Source of the DNA: Adhaeribacter pallidiroseus
GTDB lineage: Bacteria > Bacteroidota > Bacteroidia > Cytophagales > Hymenobacteraceae
DNA length: 64,000 nt
NCBI RefSeq assembly: GCF_003340495.1
Contig: NZ_QASA01000001.1
Coordinates: 3,596,001 to 3,660,000, forward strand
Direction: 5' to 3'
In this document: positions 26,383 to 35,329 of the stretch, one piece after another
How positions within the stretch are numbered: the stretch's first letter is position 1
Layout: every line of letters starts with the position of its first letter
Made by a program: the position numbers and the translations under genes
The notes under the pieces: model-generated
Database searches by the model: none
Told to the model about the DNA's origin: nothing
Seen by the model: only the letters and a program-made list of their open reading frames with translations

Positions 26383-27390
26383 TTAAGGTTGTCCGCCGCC
26401 GCCCATGGCGCCATAAATCTGGCCGGTGGCATAACTAGCGTCACTGGCAGCTAGTTGTACATAAATAGATCCTAATTCCACGGGTTGGCCGGGTCGGCCC
26501 ATGGGCGTATCGCCCCCAAAACTTTTTAATTTTTCCTGGGTAGCGCCGCCGCTTACCTGTAAAGGTGTCCAGATGGGGCCGGGCGCTACACCGTTTACCC
26601 GAATACCTTTGGGCGCGAGTTGTTTGGCCAAGGACCGCACGTAGTTGGTAGTAGCGGCTTTAGTTTGCGCATAATCGTACAGCTCCGCCGAAGGATCGGT
26701 GGCCTGCTCCGAAGTAGTACCAATTATAACCGAGCCGGGTTGTAAATGCGGGAGCGCTGCTTTTATAATCCAAAAAGGTGCGTAAATATTCGTCTTCATG
26801 GTAGCGTCGAAATCCTCGGAGGTTATGTCCAGGATAGAAGGCTTGGTTTGTTGGCGCGCCGCGTTACTTACCAAAATATCTAATCCGCCTAAACCTTTTA
26901 CGGCATCGGCTACCATTTTCTGGCAAAAAGCTTCGTCGCGGATATCGCCCGGAATGGCTATGGCTTTGCGGCCTTCGGCTTTAATAATGGCCACTACTTC
27001 CTGAGCATCCGGTTCTTCGGCCGGCAAATAGTTAATCGCTACATCGGCTCCTTCGCGGGCATACGCAATGGCTGCCGCGCGCCCCATGCCTGAGTCGCCC
27101 CCCGTAATTAAGGCTTTCCGTCCTTTTAAACGACCGGAGCCTTTGTAACTTTTCTCGCCGTGATCGGGCTTTGGGTCCATTTTACTGGCTAGCCCTGGCC
27201 AGGGCTGCGATTGGCCTTTAAAAGGCGGCTTCGGGTATTTACTATTGGGGTTTTCTAATTTGGCTGGTTCGGCTTCGGTAAAGGGGGTAGCGCCTTCGGC
27301 CGCTAAACCGGTTCCTACCGCCGCCGAAGCTAAGCCGGCACCCAGTTTACCTATAACCGAGCGTCTGCTCATTTTTTGTTCTTCTTTCAT
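26383..27390 (-). CDS. Tat-exported SDR-family oxidoreductase
   Basis: 335 residues. Twin-arginine signal (SRRSVIGKLGAG) followed by a Pro/Lys-rich linker and a classical short-chain dehydrogenase: nucleotide motif TGGDSGMG, NAAR strand (VSNAARQQ), catalytic Ser in TTSEQ and YxxxK as YDYAQTK, then VAPGPIWTPLQ. It resembles the general-stress YhdF/YdaD-type SDRs of about 290 residues plus a signal. Tat export would carry the folded, cofactor-bound enzyme. A second ATG at residue 7 would also keep the signal. The substrate is unknown. Confidence 0.88.
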   Translation of the reverse strand: MKEEQKMSRRSVIGKLGAGLASAAVGTGLAAEGATPFTEAEPAKLENPNSKYPKPPFKGQSQPWPGLASKMDPKPDHGEKSYKGSGRLKGRKALITGGDSGMGRAAAIAYAREGADVAINYLPAEEPDAQEVVAIIKAEGRKAIAIPGDIRDEAFCQKMVADAVKGLGGLDILVSNAARQQTKPSILDITSEDFDATMKTNIYAPFWIIKAALPHLQPGSVIIGTTSEQATDPSAELYDYAQTKAATTNYVRSLAKQLAPKGIRVNGVAPGPIWTPLQVSGGATQEKLKSFGGDTPMGRPGQPVELGSIYVQLAASDASYATGQIYGAMGGGGQP

Positions 27391-27716
27391 GGTAAAGCAA
27401 TACTTTTTTAAATTTTTAATTAAATCCGGAACGAGGCTGTAGAAAGAACCCTAAATAGTTAAGTCTGCTTTTACCTGGTTTCCGTTTATCAAACCAATAC
27501 TTTTAGCTGTATCGGGCTCCACTACGGAATACTATACTTTTATTCTCCCAAAACAGTTACTAACTACTTGAATTTAAATTAGTATTACTCACAATCGTTC
27601 GAAAGCAACAGAACATAAATTCCACATTGATTTCCCGAAACCCGCACCAATAAAGATTACAATGTAATTATGGAGGATACAAACCAAACTGGCTATTATC
27701 AGCGTGGAAGTCTTTA
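27391..27716. other. Intergenic region
   Basis: 326 bp upstream of the SDR gene and downstream of the beta-barrel gene. One AT-motif copy 15 bp before the SDR start (27405-27415); no other signal recognised. Confidence 0.3.
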
Positions 27717-28394
27717 TTAGAACGTATAGTTCAGTCCCATGTTAAGCAGGTTAATATCTAAGCCGCGCCTGTTTGGGACCCAACCACCTGTTATATTACG
27801 ATTTACGACGGAATACTCCCCAAATACACGAAAGCGGTTGTTTAAACGGTAGTTTACACCTAAACCAAGGCCCATAGATAAGCTTACTCCAGACGCCTTT
27901 GTTTGGTAACTATCCAGCACAACGCCATCGCGGGTAGCTGTACTTTTTAAAGCAGAATGGGCGTAAACGGTGGTTAAGGTAGCAAAACCATAGGCTCGAA
28001 ATCGCTTGGATACATCTAAAAAATCGTAGCGAAAAGACACCGGAACAATCAGGCCTTTGGTATTTACAGCATCGTAATTACCCTCCAGCACGCCATTGTT
28101 ATCGCGTGTACTCGCCTGTTGGTAGTAGCGGTTAGTAGCATAAGCAGCTCCAATTTGTATCCGCGCTCTTTTACTTACCTGATAACCTACATGTATGCCC
28201 GGATACGGGGTAAAGTTAGTACCATGCAGGATTGGGGGAGATTGATGAGCGTTGTAATTCAGGTAATAAGGAGTAACATTAAAATCGACACCTACATAAA
28301 ATTTTTTAACTGGGTCGCCTGCTGGGTTTAATTGCTGCGCCCAAACCAGTACCGATGTAAAAAGCAGAAAGATAAGAGCAAAGGTAGTTTTCAT
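27717..28394 (-). CDS. Outer-membrane beta-barrel protein
   Basis: 225 residues from the ATG at 28394, which places a clean signal peptide at the N-terminus (FALIFLLFTSVLVWAQ); the frame could start 10 codons upstream but that adds a hydrophilic leader. The mature part is a series of amphipathic strands (FYVGVDFNVTPYYLNY, IHVGYQVSKRARIQIGAAYA) and ends with an aromatic residue (MGLNYTF), typical of small eight-stranded outer-membrane barrels. Single gene; role unknown. Confidence 0.8.
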   Translation of the reverse strand: MKTTFALIFLLFTSVLVWAQQLNPAGDPVKKFYVGVDFNVTPYYLNYNAHQSPPILHGTNFTPYPGIHVGYQVSKRARIQIGAAYATNRYYQQASTRDNNGVLEGNYDAVNTKGLIVPVSFRYDFLDVSKRFRAYGFATLTTVYAHSALKSTATRDGVVLDSYQTKASGVSLSMGLGLGVNYRLNNRFRVFGEYSVVNRNITGGWVPNRRGLDINLLNMGLNYTF

Positions 28395-28710
28395 GAGATG
28401 TTCGTTGAGTAATGTTGGAAACACTTGTCACTACCAGATGTTAAAATCTCTCGACGGGTTGCTCTACTTCCCAACTAATAAAAATAAAAAAAAGCTGCCA
28501 TGGTAGCCGGACACCTTGGCAGATAGAACAAAATTTGCTTTTATCGTGTTTTTACGATAAGTTTACAAAACTTTCTTAAATTTTAAAACTTAATAACTTG
28601 TTTGGAGTTATAGGAAAGTAAGCCGATATGGCAGTAACTGGTATTGGAACCATATTTGAAGCAAATACCCTATTATATATAATTAATTTTAATGCTTAAT
28701 TTTAAAAGTT
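28395..28710. other. Divergent intergenic region, beta-barrel gene / trxA
   Basis: 316 bp between divergent genes, AT-rich towards trxA. It should hold both promoters; CATATTTG near 28653-28660 is one base from the TAnnTTTG consensus. No ORF. Confidence 0.3.
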
Positions 28711-29037
28711 ATGGCACACAAAGCAATTGAAATAACCGATGCAAACTTCGATGAAGTGATCAATTCCGATAAACCCGTACTGGTAGACTTCTGGGCCGAG
28801 TGGTGCGGACCTTGCCGCATGGTAGGCCCCGTAGTGGAGCAATTAGCCGGCGAGTACGAAGGCAAAGTAGTCGTGGGAAAAGTAGACGTGGATGCTAATC
28901 CGCAAACTTCTGCTAAGTTTGGTATTCGCAGTATACCTACCCTGCTGGTATTCAAAAACGGCCAGGTAGTAGATAAGCAAGTAGGTGCCGTACCGAAAGC
29001 GGCCTTAGCTCAGAAATTAGACGCCCAAATTGCCTAA
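28711..29037 (+). CDS. trxA: Thioredoxin
   Basis: 108 residues, the standard length. Redox motif Trp31-Cys32-Gly-Pro-Cys35, cis-proline loop in [10 protein letters not shown], and the buried Asp in VLVDFWAEW. Cytoplasmic protein disulfide reductase that receives electrons from thioredoxin reductase (not in the window). Monocistronic, with a strong terminator directly downstream. Confidence 0.97.
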   Translation: MAHKAIEITDANFDEVINSDKPVLVDFWAEWCGPCRMVGPVVEQLAGEYEGKVVVGKVDVDANPQTSAKFGIRSIPTLLVFKNGQVVDKQVGAVPKAALAQKLDAQIA

Positions 29038-29056
29038 TAATTTTAAATTTTTATTT

Positions 29057-29095
29057 AAAAGCCCTTTTGCTAACTAGCAAAGGGGCTTTTACTTT
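29057..29095 (+). terminator. Intrinsic terminator of trxA
   Basis: Stem AAAAGCCCTTTTGCT with AGCAAAGGGGCTTTT (one G-U pair, loop AACT, 29057-29090), followed by a T-rich stretch, starting 20 bp past the trxA stop. Confidence 0.85.
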
Positions 29096-29248
29096 TTATA
29101 GCTGAATCGAGTAGCCCAATTTTATACCTATCTGCTAACTTGCAGGGCAGCAACTGACCTTTTTTTGTAACGCAATAACTAGATCTGGGTAAGTCGAAAG
29201 AAAATAGCGTCAGAACATTTTAGGAGAATAGCTTGTTAAAGTATACTG

Positions 29249-29656
29249 ATGAAAATAACTGTTTGCCGAAAAGAACACTTTAACGCCGCGCATCGGCTGA
29301 ATAACCCCGCTTGGAGTCCCGAAATGAACCAAAGGGTATTTGGCAAATGCAATAATCCGAACTACCACGGCCATAATTACTCCCTCACGGTTAAATTAAC
29401 GGGCGAGGTAAACCCCGAAACAGGCTACGTGTACGACATGAAATTACTCAGTGACCTGATCCAAGACGAAATTCTAGCCAGATTCGACCATCAAAATTTA
29501 AATTTGGATACGGAGGAGTTTAAAAATCTCAATCCCACAGCTGAAAACATTGCCATCGTTATCTGGAACCGGCTTCGGGAAAAAATTTCGGCGGCTTACG
29601 CGCTATCCGTTACCTTATTCGAAACCGACCGCAATTTTGTTGAATACCATGGATAA
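29249..29656 (+). CDS. queD: 6-carboxy-5,6,7,8-tetrahydropterin synthase (QueD/PTPS family)
   Basis: 135 residues. Zinc ligands His15, His40 and His42 (FNAAHRLNN and NYHGHNY) and a candidate catalytic Cys34. QueD converts 7,8-dihydroneopterin triphosphate, the product of FolE, to 6-carboxytetrahydropterin for queuosine synthesis. The stop overlaps the folE start by 8 bp, so substrate maker and user are translationally coupled. An animal-type 6-pyruvoyl-tetrahydropterin synthase activity cannot be excluded from sequence alone. Confidence 0.9.
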   Translation: MKITVCRKEHFNAAHRLNNPAWSPEMNQRVFGKCNNPNYHGHNYSLTVKLTGEVNPETGYVYDMKLLSDLIQDEILARFDHQNLNLDTEEFKNLNPTAENIAIVIWNRLREKISAAYALSVTLFETDRNFVEYHG

Positions 29657-30326
29657 ACTTACTCCTAATATACCCTTAGATTTGGAACCGGAAGAAACCG
29701 ACCCTATTTCCTCAAACACTTCTATTGAAACGCCGCTGCGGCCCGATGCTTTTGCCCTGAGCGATGCCGAAAAAATAGAACGCATTACCTTTTACTTTCG
29801 CGAGATTATGCACACGTTGGGCTTAGACCTTACCGACGATAGCTTGCAAGGCACGCCACACCGTGTGGCAAAAATGTACGTAAACGAAGTATTCCGGGGA
29901 CTTAATCCCGAAAATAAACCCCAAGCGAAACTGTTTGAGAACCGGTATGCCTATAACCAGATGCTGGTAGAGCGCGATATTACCATTTACTCGTACTGCG
30001 AACACCACTTTGTACCGATCATTGGTAAAGCTCATGTGGCGTATATTCCGGAAAACAACGTGGTGGGCCTTTCTAAATTAAACCGCATTGTGCAGTATTT
30101 TGCCAAACGCCCCCAGGTACAGGAACGCTTAACCATGCAAATAGCCGATGAGTTAAAAAACGTGTTGCATACCCAAAACGTAGCGGTATACATTGAAGCC
30201 GATCACTTATGCGTCATGAGCCGGGGGGTAAACGATGTAGGGAGTAGCACCATTACTACTGAGTTTACTGGTCTTTTTCAGGAAGATAAATACCGGCAAG
30301 AGTTTTTGCAGTACATCCGAAAGTAA
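29649..30326 (+). CDS. folE: GTP cyclohydrolase I
   Basis: 225 residues from the ATG at 29649; a longer frame from 29550 runs inside queD and is not the start. Zinc and active-site residues in SYCEHH (Cys117, His119/His120) and HLCVMSRGV (Cys188), with VGLSKLNRIV and the C-terminal TTEF. It opens GTP to 7,8-dihydroneopterin triphosphate, the first step towards folate and, through QueD, queuosine. The N-terminal 45 residues are an acidic, poorly conserved extension. Overlaps queD by 8 bp. Confidence 0.96.
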   Translation: MDKLTPNIPLDLEPEETDPISSNTSIETPLRPDAFALSDAEKIERITFYFREIMHTLGLDLTDDSLQGTPHRVAKMYVNEVFRGLNPENKPQAKLFENRYAYNQMLVERDITIYSYCEHHFVPIIGKAHVAYIPENNVVGLSKLNRIVQYFAKRPQVQERLTMQIADELKNVLHTQNVAVYIEADHLCVMSRGVNDVGSSTITTEFTGLFQEDKYRQEFLQYIRK

Positions 30327-30486
30327 TCTCGAATTATTTTGAATAATTTACTTATAATATATAGTAATTATAATTTATTTTATAACTTTAAGGCTATTAC
30401 CTCCGATCGCACGTATGGCCTACTTATTGAGTTGTTTCGTTTTAGTAACTCACTTGTTGTTAACTAACGCAACGGAAACAAATTAA

Positions 30487-31404
30487 ATGGCTGGTAAAAT
30501 ATTAATAACCGGCGGCACGGGCCTGATTGGTACCCGACTGTCGGAAATGCTCATAGATTTAGGCTACGAAGTAGCCCATTTAAGCCGGAATAATGGCAAA
30601 CAATCCCATTATCAAACTTTTAAATGGGATATTGAAAATAATTACATCGAAGAAAAAGCCCTTACCTACACCGATTACATTATTAACCTGGCGGGTGCCG
30701 GGGTAGCCGATGGCAAATGGACGGATAAGCGAAAACACGAAATTAGGGACAGCCGCGTTCATGGCACCAACCTGCTCATCGAGCAATTAAAAAAAACGTC
30801 CCACCACGTAAAAGGCTTTATATCAGCTTCAGCGGTTGGCATTTACGGTAACAGCGGGGAGCGCCTGGTAGCCGAAGAAAGCAGTTCGGCCGAAAACGAC
30901 TTTCTGGCGGATGTTTGCCGCGACTGGGAAACGGCTGCCAATCAGGCCCGTAACTTAAATATTCGCACGGTTATTTTCCGGATTGGCATTGTGCTGAGTA
31001 AAGAAGGCGGCGCCTTGCCCCAATTAGCTAAACCTATTAAGCTAATGGTAGGCGCCCCGCTGGGTTCGGGCCGGCAATATATATCCTGGATTCACCTGGA
31101 CGATATGTGCCGTTTACTCATCGCGGCTCTCGAGGATCACCAGTTTCAGGGAGTATACAATGCCGTAGCGCCTCACCCGGTTACCAACGAAGAATTTACC
31201 CACCAATTAGCCGAAGTATTACATAAGCCGCTTACAGGTTTAAAAGTACCGGCATTTGGTTTGAAATTGATGTTGGGCGAAATGAGCGAAACCGTGCTGG
31301 GCGGCTCGCGGGTAAGCGCCAATAAAGTGTTACAAACGGGTTTTACCTACGAATATAATTACCTCGAAGAAGCCTTGGAATCGTTTTACGTAAAAGAAGC
31401 ATAA
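30487..31404 (+). CDS. TIGR01777-family NAD(P)-dependent epimerase (YfcH-like)
   Basis: 305 residues. N-terminal Rossmann motif ILITGGTGLIGTRL; the family blocks INLAGAGVADGKW, FISASAVGIYG and SWIHLDDM; and a C-terminal DUF1731-like part (LKLMLGEMSETVLGGSRV). Extended SDR related to nucleoside-diphosphate-sugar epimerases; the substrate of this subgroup is not established, and some relatives help in cell-division inhibition (SulA-like annotation). Cytoplasmic, monocistronic. Confidence 0.92.
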   Translation: MAGKILITGGTGLIGTRLSEMLIDLGYEVAHLSRNNGKQSHYQTFKWDIENNYIEEKALTYTDYIINLAGAGVADGKWTDKRKHEIRDSRVHGTNLLIEQLKKTSHHVKGFISASAVGIYGNSGERLVAEESSSAENDFLADVCRDWETAANQARNLNIRTVIFRIGIVLSKEGGALPQLAKPIKLMVGAPLGSGRQYISWIHLDDMCRLLIAALEDHQFQGVYNAVAPHPVTNEEFTHQLAEVLHKPLTGLKVPAFGLKLMLGEMSETVLGGSRVSANKVLQTGFTYEYNYLEEALESFYVKEA

Positions 31405-31574
31405 CAATAGGCGTTAAAGCAATTTAGGCTCAACACTGACTTACCGTATTTTAAAAAATTTAAAATTTGGCGTTAAATCTACTTGTTCCTGCCACTAGCT
31501 TATTTGTTTTTAAAATTTAAACTCGAATTTACGTACAGGAAACGTTTTTCCGTTATGGTATTGTTATTTCGATT

Positions 31575-32036
31575 ATGTACACCCGCGAACAAGCCTCTCA
31601 GCTAAGGCAAGCTTTCTGGACCGTCTTTGGACAATACATGCTGCCCGTGCTTTCTGCAGAAGGATTAAAAGCCAACTGGCTCAACTACAATACCGGGTTT
31701 AAGCATTTGTATTTCCGGATGAAAGCCGATAAACAAATGGCCTCCATCGGGATAGAGATTACGCATCCTGATATAGAAATTCAAGAGTTTTTTATGGAGC
31801 AGTTTTTAGCTTTAAAAAACTTATTACACGAAACCGTAGCGGAAGAATGGATTTGGCAACCGCATGTTCCGGACGAGAACAGCAAAATTATTTCGCGCAT
31901 TTACCAGGAAATAACTCCGGTTAATGTTTTTAACCGCGAAGATTGGCCCACGTTGATTTCCTTTTTTAAACCCCGCATCATCGCCCTAGATGCTTTTTGG
32001 AGCGATGCCCAATATGCCTTCGAGGATTTGCGGTAA
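31575..32036 (+). CDS. DUF4268-like protein
   Basis: 153 residues, cytoplasmic. The start REQASQLRQAFWTVFGQY and the motif WLNYNTGFKHLYFRM match the DUF4268 pattern (a domain also seen at the C-terminus of some restriction-related proteins). This copy is a stand-alone short form common in Bacteroidota. No nuclease motif is visible. Function unknown. Confidence 0.75.
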   Translation: MYTREQASQLRQAFWTVFGQYMLPVLSAEGLKANWLNYNTGFKHLYFRMKADKQMASIGIEITHPDIEIQEFFMEQFLALKNLLHETVAEEWIWQPHVPDENSKIISRIYQEITPVNVFNREDWPTLISFFKPRIIALDAFWSDAQYAFEDLR

Positions 32037-32117
32037 CTACTTCGCACTTGCTAGAGCAATTTACTTTCAAACATCGGCCGTGTTTCAGAAGCTTCACAAG
32101 CGGTTTTTTAAATTGAG

Positions 32118-32498
32118 CTAGAACTCCTCCACTTCGGGTATATCTTTCTGGTTGTAAAATATACGTTTACCCTTGGCCTGCCCCATGCTTACCATTTCGT
32201 CGGCCCCCTGAGAGGCACTGCCAATCCGGAGAACGGCATCGCATTTATCGATTAACCGGATGGCTACCGGGTGAAAAATAGCATTAAATACCGCATCGCC
32301 GGTTTGTTTAGAACCAGCGGCTTCCACTAAAGGCAAAGCAAACCACTCCCCCAACACCGGTAAATGGCCGCGTTGATAGAGTTCCAGGGCTACAGTAGTC
32401 ATGTGGTGCACGTTAGCCGCAATTTTGGCAGGATCGTCTTGGGTGCCGGAGCGGTACGGCCCTGCCACTAAAATTAGCAAAGGTTCATCGGTTTTCAT
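32118..32498 (-). CDS. DUF4406 / nucleoside 2-deoxyribosyltransferase-like protein
   Basis: 126 residues. N-terminal ILVAGPYRSG strand-loop and a later CDAVLRIGSASQGADEM block fit the nucleoside 2-deoxyribosyltransferase-like (DUF4406) fold. The gene overlaps the upstream NUDIX gene by 4 bp (ATGA), so both are made together. This suggests shared nucleotide-sugar or damaged-nucleotide housekeeping; the exact substrate is unknown. Confidence 0.75.
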   Translation of the reverse strand: MKTDEPLLILVAGPYRSGTQDDPAKIAANVHHMTTVALELYQRGHLPVLGEWFALPLVEAAGSKQTGDAVFNAIFHPVAIRLIDKCDAVLRIGSASQGADEMVSMGQAKGKRIFYNQKDIPEVEEF

Positions 32499-33076
32499 GC
32501 CAGCAGGTTCTCGAGTTTAGCGTATTGCAGCAACATAATGGTTTTCGCATCTTTTATTTCGCCGGTTTTAATCATGTGCAAAGCCTCATCCAATGGCAAC
32601 TCCAGCACTTCAATATTTTCCTGCTCGTGGGCTACTCCGCCCCCTTCGTTTACTTTCATGTCTTTGGCGTATTCTGCTACAAAAAAATATAAAATCTCGG
32701 TAACGGAGCCCGGCGACATGTAGGCTTCAAAAATCTTTCGTACATCCGATACTTGGTAACCGGTTTCTTCTTCGGTTTCGCGCTTAATGCAGTCTTCGGC
32801 ATTGTCTTTATCTAACAAACCGGCACAAGCTTCGATGAGCATGCCCGTGGGGTTGCCGTTTACAAAGGTGGGTAAGCGAAATTGCCGGGTAAGAATTACC
32901 GTTTTTTGCTCTTGGTTGTACAATAAAATAGTGGCACCATTGCCCCGGTCGTAAGCTTCGCGGCTTTGGGTTTGCCAGGTTCCTTCTTTGGTTAAATAAT
33001 CGTAAGTTACTTTGCGCAGGGTGTACCAATTATCCGACAAAACCTCGGTCTGCCGGATTTTTACGTTGCTGTTCAT
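32495..33076 (-). CDS. NUDIX hydrolase (GDP-mannose/ADP-ribose pyrophosphatase type)
   Basis: 193 residues. Complete Nudix box (GLLDKDNAEDCIKRETEEE, then TGY) after an N-terminal beta domain (VTYDYLTKEGTWQTQSREAY) typical of the NudK/NudF branch. Such enzymes hydrolyse nucleoside diphosphate-sugars to sugar phosphate and NMP and usually act as dimers. First gene of a two-gene overlapping unit with a DUF4406 protein. An ADP-ribose or GDP-mannose substrate is a family inference. Confidence 0.9.
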   Translation of the reverse strand: MNSNVKIRQTEVLSDNWYTLRKVTYDYLTKEGTWQTQSREAYDRGNGATILLYNQEQKTVILTRQFRLPTFVNGNPTGMLIEACAGLLDKDNAEDCIKRETEEETGYQVSDVRKIFEAYMSPGSVTEILYFFVAEYAKDMKVNEGGGVAHEQENIEVLELPLDEALHMIKTGEIKDAKTIMLLQYAKLENLLA

Positions 33077-33303
33077 TTTGGATTTTGTTTAAATTGTAGG
33101 CTTGAAAAATAACATTTTGCTTGTGCGGCAGCAAATTACATATTTCCTGTTATTCAACGGGGCTAAAACAAAGGTAAAAATTTAAAAAAACAGGCTTCTA
33201 ACTACTCCGGAATGCAGGAATACAGTCACTTTTTAAAAGTAAGAATAGTAGCCGATAATGGCAGACTGTTCAGCTGTTACGCCAAAAATCAACCAGCAAT
33301 TAG

Positions 33304-33660
33304 TTAAGCTGTTAATTTAGCCTGAATGACTTGGAGTAGACGAATGATATGATCGGCCCTTTCTTCTAAACCCACTAGGCCGGTAATGGCCTCTTCGTCT
33401 TTATTGGCTTTTTTTAAATTAACCAGGTAAGTAGCGTAATCATGAATTTCTTCGTGCACTTTGCCCAGTTCCTGCATAGCCGGAATGTGCCCATACAGAG
33501 GAAAGCCAAAATCTTTGATCCAAATTCCAAAGTTGCATTGTCGGTGATCCAGAATAGGTTCCAGGGGAGTATCCACGCCGTAAACAAAAGACTTTACCTT
33601 TGATTTAAACAAAAAATGTTTCGTAACGGCAAGTTTAAGCTGGTGATTCAGAAACTCCAT
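33304..33660 (-). CDS. Stand-alone CZB (chemoreceptor zinc-binding) domain protein
   Basis: 118 residues, a single domain. The CZB pattern is present: His15 in the first helix, Cys42 in the CNFGIWI motif, and His69 and His73 in GKVHEEIH, giving the 3His/1Cys zinc site. In other bacteria the domain sits at the C-terminus of chemoreceptors or diguanylate cyclases and senses zinc or hypochlorous acid. Here it is a free-standing protein with no receptor nearby, so it may act as a soluble zinc or oxidant sensor on a separate partner. Confidence 0.75.
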   Translation of the reverse strand: MEFLNHQLKLAVTKHFLFKSKVKSFVYGVDTPLEPILDHRQCNFGIWIKDFGFPLYGHIPAMQELGKVHEEIHDYATYLVNLKKANKDEEAITGLVGLEERADHIIRLLQVIQAKLTA

Positions 33661-33862
33661 ACTTCTTTTTTCTGACCTTTCTTATAAGAAAAAACACAAA
33701 GTAAATGATTTAGCGATTAACCAACAGTTGTTAATATTTAGGCAGATTGCTTTACTACGCTATGATATGAACTATTTTACGTGAAGTACAATTAAAATGG
33801 CCACCTATCACTTTATTTATCTGTTATAAACTTTGCTGCATCTGACCGAGCTGCCAATTATT

Positions 33863-33870
33863 TATCTTTG
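33863..33870 (+). promoter_or_regulatory. Candidate -7 promoter element of elaA
   Basis: TATCTTTG matches TAnnTTTG exactly, 40 bp upstream of the elaA start. No well-spaced -33 TTTG was found. Confidence 0.5.
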
Positions 33871-33910
33871 TTGCTGATAAAATAGGAATTGCTAAAGAAA
33901 TAAAAATTAC

Positions 33911-34357
33911 ATGTTGTTTCATCAAGTTTGTAAACTCTTTGCCGCTCTTACTCCTTACGAATTATACGATGTGTTGCGCTTGCGCAGCGAAGTTTTTGTG
34001 GTAGAGCAGGATTGCGTTTTTCTGGATATGGATAATAAAGACCAGGAATGTTACCATTTGTTGCTTTATCAGAACAACCAGTTAGCGGCTTGCGCCCGTC
34101 TGCTCGCGCCCGGTTTATACTACGACCACATGTCCATCGGGAGGATTGTAACGAGCCCTGCCGCCAGAGGCTCTGGCTTAGGTAAAGAGTTAGTGGCCGC
34201 CGCCATTGCAGCTTGTTACGATTTATATGGCCCCGGCCCAATAAAAATTGGTGCCCAGCTCTACGCCAAAGCTTTTTACGAAAAGTTTAATTTTGTACAA
34301 ACCGGAGAGGTGTACGATGAAGATGGCATTGATCATATTCATATGATTAAAGCCTGA
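33911..34357 (+). CDS. elaA: GNAT-family N-acetyltransferase ElaA
   Basis: 148 residues, the usual ElaA length. Family start (YELYDVLRLRSEVFVVEQ), then the acetyl-CoA binding region IGRIVTSPAARGSGLGKEL (R/QxxGxG/A type) and the C-terminal AFYEKFNFVQTGEVYDEDGI. Cytoplasmic acetyltransferase of unknown acceptor. Monocistronic, promoter element seen upstream. Confidence 0.92.
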   Translation: MLFHQVCKLFAALTPYELYDVLRLRSEVFVVEQDCVFLDMDNKDQECYHLLLYQNNQLAACARLLAPGLYYDHMSIGRIVTSPAARGSGLGKELVAAAIAACYDLYGPGPIKIGAQLYAKAFYEKFNFVQTGEVYDEDGIDHIHMIKA

Positions 34358-34466
34358 AATTAGAATACTCCAACATCAGCCAGTTCTAAAATTAAAAATT
34401 TTTCTGGCCGGCCAATATTACTTACTCGATCAAAAATTTAAAATTACCTGTATCTCATAATCCAAA

Positions 34467-34709
34467 ATGCTGGAACCTACCCAACCCAATTCCGAGATAT
34501 TACTGGATTTAGTGCGTCTGAAAATGCCCTTTGGCAAGTACAAAGGCACTACCCTTTGCGATTTACCCATATCTTACCTGGAGTGGTTATATAAAGAAGG
34601 TTTTCCAACGGGCAAACTAGGCATTCAATTAAATACTTTGTATGAGATAAAACTAAACGGATTAACCTATTTGCTGGAACCTATTAAAAAGCAGCTGAAG
34701 CAAGGCTAA
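34467..34709 (+). CDS. DUF3820-family small protein
   Basis: 80 residues. Signature MPFGKYKG, then DLPISYLEWLYKEGFPTGKLG and YEIKLNGL, as in DUF3820 (putative quorum-sensing-regulated virulence-factor family by database name only). The fold is related to exonuclease-associated modules; function is unknown. Starts 110 bp after elaA on the same strand. Confidence 0.85.
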   Translation: MLEPTQPNSEILLDLVRLKMPFGKYKGTTLCDLPISYLEWLYKEGFPTGKLGIQLNTLYEIKLNGLTYLLEPIKKQLKQG

Positions 34710-35038
34710 ACACCCGATAAAATTTAAAAAAATTAAGGGTTAAACTTACAATCCTAAGTTCTTAATGAACTATGAGGCATTGCCAAGTTTTTGGCTTCTT
34801 TTCCGTACAATCCTGCATAATCCGCCTGTAGCTTAGTATAGTTTGTAGCGATATCTAGCTATAATCAATAGCCATCAAACCTGTCAGCGCGGAGTAATTG
34901 CGGGCACCACTGTATAAATAATTCCTCGGCTTTTTCCACTAAACCGGCTTTTACTAGATTTCTACCGCCAGTTTAGCGCAGCGTAACTGGTGGTAGCGAA
35001 TTATTACTTTTTAAATAAACTAATCTAATTCAATTAGT
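34710..35038. other. Intergenic region with a coding remnant and hairpin
   Basis: 329 bp. On the minus strand about 33 codons (near 34960 to 34865) read GGRNLVKAGLVEKAEELF and onwards to a stop, resembling the end of a REP-associated (IS200-like) transposase. The adjacent hairpin CTACCGCCAGTT (34962-34973) with AACTGGTGGTAG (34985-34996, one G-U type pair) looks REP-like. No intact gene. Confidence 0.3.
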
Positions 35039-35329
35039 TTATTTAAACTTCTTGGTTGGATCTTGCCTAACATCAAAAAAAGTCAGAATTATAATATGAT
35101 CTCCTTTTATTCTATAAAGTACCTGGGTTTGTTTGGTAACCTGAAAACCGTATATTTTCTTATCTGCTACAGCTATAGACCCCATTTCAGGAAAGCTTTT
35201 TAGTAACGCTAAAAAGTCAACTATCTTCTGTTCAAAAGCTTCCGCTACTTTGTCACCCCATTCTTGTTGTATATATTCTCTTATTGCTTTATAACTTCTT
35301 TCTGCTCGTTTAGTTAAAAGGATATTCAT
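35039..35329 (-). CDS. RelE/ParE-family toxin
   Basis: 96 residues. ParE fold signatures: ERSYKAIREYIQQEWGDKVAEAF, FPEMGSIAVADKKIYGF, VLYRIKGDHIIILTFFDVRQDP. ParE toxins inhibit DNA gyrase while RelE toxins cut mRNA; the long first helices and RQDP ending favour the ParE branch. It overlaps the upstream 77-residue gene by 4 bp (ATGA), the usual antitoxin-first layout. Confidence 0.9.
   Translation of the reverse strand: MNILLTKRAERSYKAIREYIQQEWGDKVAEAFEQKIVDFLALLKSFPEMGSIAVADKKIYGFQVTKQTQVLYRIKGDHIIILTFFDVRQDPTKKFK

Noticed and set aside
29550-29648. N-terminal extension of FolE from 29550
   Set aside because: The extra codons are an alternate frame of queD; the ATG at 29649 gives the family length.
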